A stretch of 64,000 nt of DNA from Blastomyces gilchristii SLH14081 (Eukaryota; Ascomycota; Eurotiomycetes; Onygenales; Ajellomycetaceae): NCBI RefSeq assembly GCF_000003855.2, contig NW_003101677.1, forward strand, positions 182,922-246,921. Direction: 5' to 3'. Positions within the stretch are counted from its first letter, which is position 1, and the number at the start of each line of letters is the position of its first letter. Position numbers and translations under genes: made by a program. The notes under the pieces were generated by a model. The model had not been told where the DNA came from. It made no database searches and saw only the letters and a program-made list of their open reading frames with translations. Of this stretch, positions 25,281-36,390 are shown piece after piece.

Positions 25281-26455
25281 CTCTTCAAATTATTGTTATC
25301 TGATCTCTTCAAGCTTCTGTTTATAAATTTGAATAGAAGTTAATCTTTTCTCTGTTTCACTGAGACATTCTTGTAGTTATCTTTCAAATCTTCCTTCACT
25401 GCAATGTGATTGACACAGACAGATACTGATTCATCTTTCAAATAAGAAGATATCAATCTTTCTCTTAATTGAGAAGATACATAGATTGATTAGTAGTTAT
25501 AAGCAATGTACTCTGATCAGTTACAGTTAATGCATACTTCTCATTGATGTCAATCAGTGACTTCTTCAGAAGTGATATCAGAAACTTGAAAGCCTGTTCA
25601 GATAGCAGAGATTCTTGCTTATATATAGATATTCAAGTCTACTCAATTCATAGCATCTGTATTATTGTTATTCTTCAGCATGAGTGTATGAGTTGTTGAG
25701 ATGTAATATCTTCTATCACTGTTCTATATACTCTTGAGCTTGATAAGACAGTTATTCAATGTCTGAAGCTGTGTGCAGAAGTCTTTATAAGTCTGATCTT
25801 TATCTACACTTATAAGAGTCTGTAAGAGTTTGAAAGTTAATGTCTTCTTGAGCATACTAATCTTCATTCAATTCTTTCAAGATTGATCTCCTGCTTCTAG
25901 AATTTTGATGTTGAAGTCAGAGATAAATGTTGTAAGAGAAGTATTTCTCTATCAGACACTCTGTAATCAATCTAATACTTTCTGTTGTATAGCAGTGTCT
26001 CAGAACAGAATATCAAGATATTTGATAATATTATTAGATATTTATAACACTGATTCACATGCTTCTATTCATAAATGAAACTTCTGTTTCATGTGATTCT
26101 TCAATCATTCATTGATATACTAATCTTGATTAATTAGTGAACTGATGACATCTTCATCTATACTCAGTTTCATGAGCATTTTCATTCTTTATAATGAGTA
26201 GAGAGTGAGATCAGAAGTATTAAAATATATAGAAGCATCTAAGTATTCTTTCAGCACTTTTGTATTTAATTCTGTAGATGTTGAAATTATCTGAGTTCTT
26301 TGTTATGATAATTGTTGAATCTCTTTATATTAGCATTGTTAAGTTGTATGCATATCAGCTATTTATTACTGTTATAATTTCAACATTACTTAGAGTTACT
26401 ATGATATCACTTCTATGCTTATGTTTGAGAGTTCTTTCATATTATTGTTAGACAT
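25281..26455 (-). pseudogene. G3 gag pseudogene
   Basis: The start ATG (26455, minus) reads MSNNNMKELSN, as in the other copies. The CCHC knuckle lies near 25515-25550. The leader to the 5' LTR is about 270 bp. Capsid-like helices between are broken by stops. Confidence 0.73.
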
Positions 26456-26725
26456 GGTTATCGATTGTTGAATGTGTAATCATATGAATATCTCATATAT
26501 CTAAGTGTCAGAACTCTCAGGTCTTTCACTGACATTCTCTTATAAGGTCTTACTCTCTTTATAAGATCTTATTGCAGGGTCAGAGTGACTGGTGAGCAAG
26601 CTTCTATCTGAGAACTCAGTGTTCACTTTAACTGATTGTTTCTCTTTTCTTACATATCATTACATGTTCAGATATCTCTCAATGAATAATCATTTCTAAT
26701 AAGAAGATAATGAACATTTTTCTAG

Positions 26726-27039
26726 TGTAAGAGACCTACACTGAATAGATCAGTATTATATTAATAGATCTTATATAACAAAGAGAAAAACATTAGAGAA
26801 GGAAAGAAAGAGAAAGTGCGAGAATCAGCAATTGAAGTGGATATTTATACATGTATGTGGTGGTGTACGCGGTGGTGCTTCGGGGTGGAAGAATATATGC
26901 GTGTTTGTAGCGGCCGAGGATCGGCGATCGGAACATACATGTTCGTGGCGGCCGAGGATCGGCGATCGGGAATGAGGCGGTAGGAATCTATGAAGTGTAC
27001 GGAATAGTCTATATGATTGATCGGGCGCAGCCCGCCACA
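26726..27039 (-). repeat. 5' LTR of G3 with CCG-N5-CGG sites
   Basis: It carries two identical GC-rich blocks with CCGAGGATCGG at 26914-26924 and 26952-26962, 38 bp apart. It ends GCGCAGCCCGCCACA with intact CG steps. The overlapping short reading frames at 26825-27099 are products of this GC-rich repeat, not genes. Confidence 0.92.
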
Positions 27040-27044
27040 ATTGA

Positions 27045-27901
27045 TAAAGTCTTCTATTTTGAGATATAAATAACTAGTTTCTCTACATCTCACTGACAAT
27101 ATTTACATTATTATACAGAAACAGACTTATATTCTCTATAATATCAAGACTCTGAAGAGAGAAAGTCTTGAGAGAGTATACAGTAGTGCATATCTTAGCA
27201 GTTTCTATCTCATTCTTCTGCAGCAGTTAATACAAAAAAAAGATCTTAGAAATAGTTTTTTACTTCTCTTGAAAAAGTAAGATGTTTTTCTCTGAGTTTT
27301 ATACAATATTCTTACAAAGAATTAAAAACAGAGTTGTTTTCTGTCATAATTTTATATTCTTTTAAGTAAGAATTACTTTTTCAGTGATTGAAGAGCTTTC
27401 ATTAATACTTAATTCTTTTTTACACTCTTTATTAACTGATTTGAGTTGCACACTTGTTGTGTGAGAAGAATTGAATGATTTAGAATAAAATTGAATAGTT
27501 TTAATTAATTTCTCTGCAAAAAATTGATTTATTTTTTGTCAGTTTTTCTCTCAAAAACTGTCATATTATCTGATTTATTATCAATTGATATCATACTTTT
27601 TCTCACTGTATTCCAAGAAAGAGATTGTAAAGAGTTTATTGATTTATCTTAAAAATCAATTTTAGTTTATTAGATTCTCTTCAAAAATCTAATCTAGTTA
27701 CTGAACTAGTGTGAAAAAAATCAGATATTTTATATATAAAAGTCTGTTATTCTTCTTTTGAAACAGTCTGATCAACTTTTCAATTGAAAACAGACTTAGA
27801 AACCTCTTAATTGAAACAGTCTGATCAACTTTTCAATTCAAAAGAGTTTAATAAATATCTCAATTGAATTAGTCTGATCAACTTTTCATTGAGTAAGAAC
27901 A
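27045..27901 (+). other. L-B 5' UTR, AT-rich second part
   Basis: Continuation of the LINE leader after G3; the same sequence appears reversed in L-C (33877-34434) and L-E (60666-61757). No reading frame is conserved. It ends with three roughly 60-bp repeats (27775-27895) carrying CAGTCTGATCAACTTTTCA, directly before the ORF1 ATG at 27902. Confidence 0.8.
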
Positions 27902-29555
27902 ATGAGTTTGAAAGTATACTCAGTTGATGTGGAAAAGAATACTTTCTCAAATGCTATTTCTGAGATTGAAATTCTGAAGAGAAGAAAGAAAGAAGAAATA
28001 GAGAAATAACAAGTTCTTGAAATATAGAAACTTGAAAAAGTAAGTAAAATTCTTGAAAAGCAGTGTCTGAGTGAGATGAATAAAGAAGTTCTGTTAATTC
28101 TTCATACTCAGACTAGACAACTACAGAAAGTAATTAAGTTCAAACTTGGAATTTCAAACACAGTTCTAAAAACTTTGAAAATTTCTAATATAATCACTGA
28201 CACTTCAGTTTACTCTTCTTTCTTTTCTACTTCTTCTTCTTCTTCTTCTTTAAATCAGAAGAAAATATATGCTCAAGCAGCTGAATCTGCTGTCTCTAAA
28301 CCTGCTGTCTCTAAATCTGCTGTCTCAAAATCTGCTCAAAATTCTGAGAAAACTGAGAAGAATACTGCTCATACTTCTATTGATAGAAGAGTGAGAAAAA
28401 AAAATGCAAAAAGAGAAAAATCTTCAAATCTTCAGAAATAGAAGACTTATTCTCAAAGTCTCAAATCAGAACATCTTACAGAGAAATAAGCTAAACTCAA
28501 GTCTTATTTTCAGAATTAGAAATAAAATCAATCAGCAGTTCTTTTCTCAGTTAATGACTGATATTAAAGTTCAAAAACCAGTTATAGCTTCAATTGAGTC
28601 ATTCTTCTTTGAAAACTCCATCATTCTGATCACAATGTCTGAATTCAGTGCAGAATTTCTTATTCAGAATAAGAATCTCTGAAAATCAGCAGTAGAATCT
28701 CTGTTAAACACAACAATTCTATCTGAGAGAGATGAAAAGTGAGATAAATTCAATCTTCATTATATTTCAGTTGAAATCTTTGACTGTAAGAAAGGAATGC
28801 TACTTCTCAAAAATGAATTGAAAGAATATAATTCTATTCAACTGAGAAAAGAGCCTATATGACTTAATTCAATTGAGTTCAGACAGAGTAGAAGAAATGT
28901 CTCTGTTCTAGTGTATATAAAGACACTTGAACAATTAAGAATCTCTGAAGTAAGAGTAGCAGATTTGAAAATGAGAGTTCATGAATACAAAGACTCAAGA
29001 ATAAATCTCAAAGCTCAAACACAGTGTTCAAACTGTCAAAGATATGAACACTTTACAATCTCTTATTTCAGAGACTTAAAATGCGCATTCTGTGCTAGAG
29101 ATTATAAAATTAGTGAGTATAAATGTGAAACATGCTTAAAAGAAGATGAAATATGTTAACATACTCTGCTGTAGTGCTTCAATTGTAAAGAAAAACATGC
29201 ATCTAGCTCAAAAGAATGTGTATTTGCTTCAAGAACTCAGAAGAACTGAAGAAAAGATGAAGCTTAAAGTAAATCTAAAACTGAAGAGAAAAGTCAAGCT
29301 AGTAAATCTACAACTGTAAACTTAAAAAGAAGAAATTCTCAACTATCTAGATCTTCAAACTTCAATTCTTCAGCTAAATGTAAACAGAATTTAAATTCTC
29401 AAACATCAGTTAAGATTAGAGAATTGAGAAATAACTCTGATAATAAACTAGATAGAATGTAAGCAGTTGAGGTTTCTGCTTTTTAAAATAGTTATAATCT
29501 ACTATCTGATGATAGTGATTACATTCTACTCTATCTTCAATCTCTTTTAGTATGA
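27902..29555 (+). pseudogene. L-B ORF1: zinc-knuckle protein
   Basis: ATG at 27902 (MSLKVYSVDVEKN). A Glu/Lys-rich coiled-coil-like segment comes first, then a Ser-rich stretch and repeated SAVSK units (28291-28340). Three zinc knuckles lie at 29017-29220: CSNCQRYEHFTISYF, CAFCARDYKISEYKC and CFNCKEKHASSSKEC. Early stops sit at 28007 and 28025, and the frame shifts near a run of nine A at 28396-28404. In the downstream frame the stop TGA (29553-29555) overlaps the ORF2 start as ATGA. ORF1 of Tad LINEs binds element RNA. Confidence 0.85.
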
Positions 29556-32500
29556 ATGTATAACAAAAACAATAAAAAAAGTTTAAAAACTTTTTAAAAA
29601 TCACATTTATTCAAAACAATGTGAATAGAAACTCAAATTGCATTTATTCTTGTCTTCAGATTGTATTTGAATAAAAAGTTGACTTTGTACTTCTTCAAGA
29701 ATCAAACTTTGATACTGAGTAAAAGTACATCATTTCTTATTCAAGCTATTACTGCTTTCTTTCTGAAAAATCTGAGATAAAATCAAAAAGATCAAGATAT
29801 CAATTTAATTTGAGATTTGATATCATATCTGACTCTGATATTCTAGTGAGTGATATTATAGATAAAGAGAATGAGTTTGATACTATTCAACTTATAAATA
29901 TCTATAATGAAAAGTCATTGAAAGAAAACAACAATATCTGAATAATTGATAGAGAATTTTTGAATATAACTCTGTTAAAAAACTCTATAATTGCAGAAGA
30001 CTTCAATGCACATCATCTCTGATAGAACTCAGAGTGCATAAGAGCAGTAAGAGCAGATAAACTGGTTAAATGAACTTTTAAGCATTTAATAGATTTAGTT
30101 AACAAGTCTGATCAACAAACATTTCTTAGAAAAGACATGAAACAGAAATCTATTATAGATCTAACTTTCATATTATAAAATCTAATTGAAAAATGACTTA
30201 TAAACTGATTTATTAATTTAAATGAAATCTTAGAATCAGATCATGAGATCATTCAATTTGATATTGAACTGAGTAAAAAATAAAGAAGTAAAAATCCTCT
30301 TCTCTCTAATCAGTATAACTTGAAAAAAGCTGATTGAAAAGCAGTTGAAGAAAGAGTAAAACAGCTGCAATCTGAAAGACAGAGTGAGCTCTATTGAAAT
30401 CAAAGTCAAGATATCTCAAATGAAATGTTTGAGAATAGAGTAAAGCTGATTATATCTATTCTTCTAACAAGTATTGAAGAAAATATTTTAAAGAAAAAGT
30501 CTTCTGAGTATTTCAAATCTTGATGAAATGAGAATATCACTTCTAAAAGAAAGTAATTAGTCACTGCTAAGAGAGATTGAAAGAATAACTTAATATCTGA
30601 TAAAGAGTTCAAAGCTATTCAAAATGAATATTTTTCAGATATTAAAAAAGTCAAAACAGATTGCTGAAACAAATTTCTTGAAGAAGCATAAGAAAAAGAA
30701 GTTTTTAAAGTCTTTAACTATACTAAAACAAGAAGTGTAGCAAAGCTTTCAACCTTAGAATATGAATTTTAGAATGAATTGTATACAGCAAACTCTTTTG
30801 AGAAAAAATGTTAAGCTTTTATAAGAATTCTCTTTCAAAACTCATCACATTTAAAAGAGAAGAATATGTCATTTCATGAATATATTGATGAAAATAACTG
30901 GGAATGGTCTGAGCTTACATGTGATGAACTAGAGTCAGTAATATTCTCAAGTTCAATTAAAACTGCTGCAGGGTCTGATTCAATTAATCATTTAATTATT
31001 CAAAACATATATTCCTACTTGAAGAATGAATATTTTGAGCTCTTTTTCAATCTCTTAAAAAATGATTATCATTCTGAATGCTGAAGAGAAGCTACTGAAG
31101 TAATCCTTACAAAATCTAATAGAAAAGCTTCAATTTCTAAGTCATATAGAGTAATATCTCTGTTGAACTGTTTGAGAAAAGTTCTAGAAAAGATAATAGC
31201 TACTAGATTATCTTTTATAAGCTTTATTAGTGATTCTCTTCTATTTAATGAATAAATGAGAGATAGAAAACAATGTTCTGCAATTGACACTATTCTCTCA
31301 GTTATTCATGATATTCAAGTAACAAAGCATGAAGACCTGGTCTCAACTGCAGTTTTTATTGATATAAAAGATGCATTTAATCATGTTTCAAAGTCTAAGA
31401 TGATTCACACTTTGAAGATGTTAAAACTGTCACTTTCTCTAATAAAATGAGTTAATTGTTTCATATCTAAAAGAATTATACAACTATTCTTTGATGAAAG
31501 AAAATAAGATAAAACTGAGATAAAAATAGAAGTATCACAAGAATCTTCAATCTCACCTGTTTTATTTGCAATATACACTGCATATCTATTCAAGAATAGA
31601 GAGATGAAAATAGTGAGATCTTCAAGTTATATAGATGATATTAATCTACTCTACAGTTCAAAGACAATCAAAGAGAATTTAGAAGTGATTGAGAAAGCAG
31701 TAAAGAAAATCTTTATTAGAGCAGATATCAATCTAATTTAATTTGATATGAATAAAACTGAGTTAATTCACTTTTTTTCCAGGTTTAATGAGAAAGAACT
31801 AAGTCTAACTCTTTTAAATAAAGAGATTAAACTCAGTTTGAATGTTAAATAACTAGAAGTATGGTTAAACTCTAAGTTGAATTTTAAATATCATATTCAA
31901 CAAAGAATCATCAAGACAGAGAGACTACTGAATAGTATAATCAGACTATCAAATACTGAGAGAGGTCTATATTTTCAGGCTATGAGACAGTTATACATAG
32001 CCTGTATTATCTCAGTAGCTGATTATGAAGTTCAAGTTTAATGAAACAATCAAGATAACTTCACTGAACTGTTTCAAAGTCTATAAAACAGAGCTTTGAG
32101 AAGAATTCTGAAAGCATTCAAATCATCTTCTATTAAAGCAATGAAAATTGAAGCTTCAATTTCATCTTCTGCTATTCAATTTGAAAAGGCCTGTATGAAC
32201 TATGCTCTGAGAGTCATAAAGATGAGCTCAAATCATATAATCAGAGAAAGAGTCTCTTCTTCATTTCCATCAGTTAACTCAGGAAATGAACTGAATTGAA
32301 ATAGATTTCTTGATTGAAATGAGAATAATGCTTTAAAGAAAATGCTCTTTCAACTGTATAGACTATGTTCACTTATTAAGAATCAATTTTCTTTATTAAA
32401 TGTTGAGAAAATTGATCATGAGAAGATATCTCTCTGAAGAGAAAAGCTGGAATCTCTCATAGACTTACAAATAAGTGAACTATCTAAAGAGAGAGAATAT

Positions 32501-33481
32501 AAACAGCATTTGAAGAAAATCTCTACAATCAATATGAAAGACTCTATTCTGATTTACTCAGATGACTCAAAAAATGAGAATTTGAATAGATTAGATACAG
32601 ACATTGCTTATACTGAAGATAATATTAATTTTATCTCAGATTTCTGAAATTTAGGCTGTGAATCTGAAGTCTTTGATACTGAACTATTTTCAATAGTGAA
32701 AGCTTTCAAACTCATTGAAATAAAATCTCATAAAAGAGAAAATAGTTTGAAAGAGGCATGGATATTCTCTGATAGTCAAGCTGCTTTAAAAAGACTTAGA
32801 AATAGTCAGATTCATAATAATCAAATGAATCTTGAACTGATTTTAAACTCTGTTTTGAAAATTCAAAAGAGAAGAACATCTAAACTGATAATTCATCTGC
32901 ATTGAGTTCCTGCTTATATGAATATTCATGACAATGAATTGACTGATTCAGCTGCAAAAAAGGGTTCAGAATTAAGCAGATCTATTCAAAAAACAGTGTT
33001 CTAGTCTTTTATAAAGAGAAAGATAAAAGAATCTTGTTTAAATAAGTGAAATGAAAGCTGGTAGAAACAAAAGAAGAGCATACATTATTCAAGATTTGAG
33101 ATAAAATCAAAGTGAAAATCTTGGTCAATTAAATGTAAAAAGAAAATATTCTCATTCATAATTCAGCTAAAACTAGGACATGATTATTTCAAATCCTATA
33201 TACAAAGATTTGATGATAGATTTGATTCAACAGAGTGCTCATTCTGTAATACAAATGAAAATCCTGAGTATATTGTAATACATTGTGTATTATACAATAG
33301 TCTCAGAGTCAGACTAAAGAAGAAGTATGATTTAAATCAATTAAATATGAGGTTCTTATTCTCAACTGAGACAGGAATTAAATACTTAATAGACTTTCTA
33401 TCAGAAACTCAAGCAGCTATAAGAAAATGACTCAATTCAGAAGTATCTGAATATGAAGAGGTGGAAATTGATTAGATATAG
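29552..33481 (+). pseudogene. L-B ORF2: endonuclease, RT, RNase H, CCHC finger
   Basis: A single frame of about 1,310 codons with no frameshift, broken only by substitutions to stop. Endonuclease about 29610-30290: LLQE, then EDFNAHH near 30000 followed by TGA TAG where two Trp are expected, then SDHEII near 30240. RT: FIDIKDAFNHVSK near 31350, SQESSISPVLFAIY near 31530, and an intact catalytic YIDD at 31628-31639. RNase H: SDDSK near 32560, a Glu in FDTELFSIVKAFK, FSDSQAAL near 32770 and NELTDSAAK near 32940. The CCHC finger ECSFCNTNENPEYIVIHC is at about 33235-33290. It would nick DNA, prime on it and copy the LINE RNA. It has lost 21 bp in frame near 29785 relative to L-E. Confidence 0.9.
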
Positions 33482-33861
33482 TCTGTTAAAACAGCTATAC
33501 ACTATCTTTTAATAATTTTATTTTGTTATAGTTTCTCTTTACTGTACTTGTTTCTTTCTATTCTTTTCTATCTATCTATTTAATATATCTATCTTTAAGA
33601 CTATGTTCTCTTTTCCTTTGTCATGATATTTTCAAATGATTTCAAAGTATCAGAAGGTGTTGAAATACTGCAATTTATAAACAGTTTTTGTATTCTGAGC
33701 TGAAATTTTCTGATTTTGCATATCTGAAATTGATAAGTGTATAATAGTTGACTGTATAGATATAGGAAAAACCCTGAGAACTAAAGGTTCTCAGGTAGAT
33801 GTCATAGTCTCTGACTGCATACATCTATAATTGAAGAATAATAATAATAATAATAATAATA
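33482..33861 (+). other. L-B 3' UTR with hairpin and (TAA)n tail
   Basis: This 380-bp 3' UTR is shared with L-A, L-E and the SINE. CCTGAGAAC (33773-33781) pairs with GTTCTCAGG (33787-33795). The tail at 33838-33861 is (TAA)n, directly followed by the TSD. Confidence 0.85.
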
Positions 33862-34434
33862 AAGAAGAAAGACTCTTGTGTATAAAACACCTGATTTTTT
33901 TCACACTAGTTCAGTAACTAGGTTAGATTTTCAAAGAGAATCTAATAAACTAAAATTGATTTTTAAGATAAATTAATAAAATCTTTACAATCTCTTTCTT
34001 GGAATACAGTGAGGAAGAGTATGATATCAAATGATAACAAATGAGATGATATGACAGTTTTTGAGAGAAAAACTGACAAAAAACAAGTTAATTTTTTGCA
34101 GAGAAATTGATTAAAACTATTCAATTTTATTCTAAATCATTCAATTCTGCTCACACAACAAGTGTGCAACTTGAATCAGTTAATAAAGAGTGTAAGAAAG
34201 AATTAAGTGTTAATGAAAGCTCTTCAGCCACTGAAAAAGTAATTCTTACTTAAAAGAATGTGAAATTATGACAGAAAACAACTCTGTGTTTAATTCTTTA
34301 TAAGAATATTGTGTAAAACTCAGAGAAAAATACCTTACTTTTTCAAGAGAAGTAAAAAACTATTTCTAAGATCTTTTTTTTTTGCATTAACTGCTGCAGA
34401 AGAATGAGATAGAAACTGCTAAGATATGCACTAC

Positions 34435-34940
34435 TAGACTGACCGTGTGACTGTGTCTGAGATCAGAACTAGATTTTTTGATAGTCTTATTATCAATTCA
34501 ACTGATCTTATTACACAGTTTTAACATTAGATAGTAGTCTCATACTGTCTCAGTGAGACTTACTGTCTACTCTTGTCAAATTTTTCAAATGAGACCATGA
34601 TTTTCACTTCTCAATTTAAATTAGTTTTATTGCTTTAAATGACTTTAAATCTCATTTGAGTGTTATCAAAAAGTGTTACTTTTTAAAAAATTAAAAAGAG
34701 TCTAAAAAAAACCTTAAAATGTCTAAAAATAGTAACTTTATGTCAAGAATAGAATTAAATGGGATCAAATGAAATCACTTTCTTATTTTTTTCAAGTCAT
34801 GGTTTCATTTTAAGATCTGATATATAGTCACTTTGCAAGTTTTTTTAATGACTAGTCCCAGCAGAATTCACATCAAGAAATGTATGAGACCAGATCAAAT
34901 GAGATCAAACATGAAATTCATGATCTCAGCGGCCAGTCTA
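34435..34940 (+). mobile_element. 506-bp hAT-type MITE M2
   Basis: Ends TAGACTGACCGTGTG and CGGCCAGTCTA. The TSD is TGCACTAC (34427-34434) and TACACTAC (34941-34948), differing by one G-to-A change. It sits at the same spot of the LINE leader where the SINE entered L-E. Confidence 0.93.
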
Positions 34941-35372
34941 TACACTACTGTATACTCTCTATTAAGACTTTCCCTCTTCAGAGTCTTGATATTATAGAGA
35001 ATATAAGTCTGTTTCTATATAATAATATAAATATTGTTAATGAGATATAGAGTAACTGATTATTTATATCTCAAGATAGAAGACTTTGTCAATGATTATA
35101 TTAATATAGAGTTAATTCTCAAATTTAATAGAAATCTAGTATTGCTGTTCTCAATCTCTTGCAGAATCTATTGAATATTGAGACATTAAAACTAGATTTA
35201 ATATATCTCACTATGCAGAGATCAAAGGCTCAGTCAGACCTTGAGATATACTGATTTTATAGTTGTCATGTCTGCTGATTATGTATCAAATGCTTTTGAC
35301 AAGGTATCTTTTTATATCTTTCTGCCGGAGATAGGCCAGGTTGAATGAGGTAATACACAAGTGAGACTTGAT

Positions 35373-35878
35373 TAGACTGACCGTGTGACCGTGTCTGAGA
35401 CCAGGACCAGATTTTTTGATAGTCTCATTACCAATTTGACTGCTCTCATTACATGGTTTTAACATTAGATGGTAGTTTCATACTGTCTCAGTGAAACTTA
35501 CTGTCTACTCTTGTCACATTTTTCAAATGGAATCATGATTTTCACTTCTTAATTTAAATTATTTTTATTGCTTTAAATGACTTTAAATCTCATTTGAGCA
35601 TTACCAAAAAGCATTACTTTTTAAAAAATTAAAAATAGTCTAAAAAAAACCTTAAAATGTCTAAAAATAGTAACTTTATGCCAAGAATAGAACTAAATGA
35701 GATCAAATGAGATCACTTTCTCATTTTTTTCAAGTCATGGTTTCATTTTAAGATCTGATATATAGTCACTTTACATGTTTTTTTGATAGCCAGTCCCAGC
35801 AGGATTCGCGCCAAGAAATGTATAGAACCAGACCAAATGGGATCAAACGTGAAATTCATGATCTCAGCGGCCAGTCTA
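35373..35878 (+). mobile_element. 506-bp hAT-type MITE M3
   Basis: The TSD is an exact GACTTGAT (35365-35372, 35879-35886), inside a 5' UTR monomer of L-C. It is close to M2, M4 and M6 in sequence and has the same length as most of them. A paired AGCATTACCAAAAAGCATTAC motif sits in its centre. Confidence 0.94.
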
Positions 35879-36390
35879 GACTTGATGATGATGTCTTGAT
35901 ACATCAATGACAGACATGGAGGTTGCACTTTAGATGTGTCTGTTGATTATATGCTTAATAGTATTGCCGAGGTATCTTTTTGTATCTTTCTGCCGGAGGT
36001 GGGCCAGATTAGATGTTTTGAAACATCAAAGATAGACAGGGTTTTCACAGAAGTTGCTTCTCAGATATCTTCACAATTACAGATTGAGAATCTTCTAAAA
36101 TCAAGAAGATTGATGCATATAGCTAGGTCTCTTCACCTTATAATTTGTATGGCACTTTGGCCCGGGGTTGTGATGTGGTAGGGGTGAATGAGGGATAATC
36201 CCACACAGAAGTTTTGAACAATGTCTGGTTCACATTTGGCTGGATAGCTCCACCACCACACGAGGTATGCGGTCGGGGATGGGGTCAAAATGCTCGTATG
36301 ATCGAGGGCTTTTCAATGGATCCACCGGCGGGTTCTTATTCGAAGCACCGAGCGAGTTCGTGATGAAGCGGTGTGATCTATCTGTTTCAT

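Larger units (their letters stand above)
21315..27039 (-). mobile_element. Ty3/gypsy chromovirus G3, full length
   Basis: LTRs of 314 bp each (21315-21628, 26726-27039). The TSD is ATTGA (21310-21314, 27040-27044) in the L-B 5' UTR; the empty site is at 35085-35110 in L-C. The element lies on the minus strand, opposite to its host LINE. It holds the longest RT fragment of the family. Confidence 0.93.
20489..33861 (+). mobile_element. Nearly full-length Tad-type LINE L-B, interrupted by G3
   Basis: The best-kept LINE. Its flanks are the 15-bp TSD AAGAAGAAAGACTCT (20474-20488, 33862-33876), in the 5' UTR of L-C. Without G3 it is about 7.6 kb: 5' UTR 20489-27901, ORF1 27902-29555, ORF2 29552-33481, 3' UTR and (TAA)n tail to 33861. 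The 5' 600 bp are GC-rich and barely mutated, while the rest is AT-rich. Confidence 0.93.
2799..36390 (-). mobile_element. Tad-type LINE L-C, split by eight later insertions
   Basis: Removing the inserts gives one collinear minus-strand LINE: 5' UTR 36390-33877, ORF1 20382-18772, ORF2 18775-17822, 12161-10978, 4582-4022 and 3350-2799. Each join is backed by a TSD: TTTGAGCTCATC (L-A), TCTTT (G1), ATTTT (G2), AAGAAGAAAGACTCT (L-B), TGCACTAC (M2) and GACTTGAT (M3). Its 3' end lies beyond G0, left of the window. Its 5' end near 36376-36390 abuts another LINE, L-D, in which L-C is inserted; the matching TSD is outside the window. Confidence 0.85.
33877..36390 (-). other. L-C 5' UTR, split by M2 and M3
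   Basis: Reverse-strand copy of the LINE leader: 33877-34434, 34949-35372 and 35879-36390. The outer 400 bp stay GC-rich (CCGGCGGGTTCT and similar). No conserved frame. L-D begins at about 36391; a conserved LINE RNase H tail is recognisable from TAGTTTCAGCTGAATTATAG. Confidence 0.8.

Noticed and set aside
26825..27099. Two overlapping minus-strand frames rich in Arg, Pro and His
   Set aside because: They are inside the G3 LTR and its flank. Their openness comes from the GC-rich repeat units.
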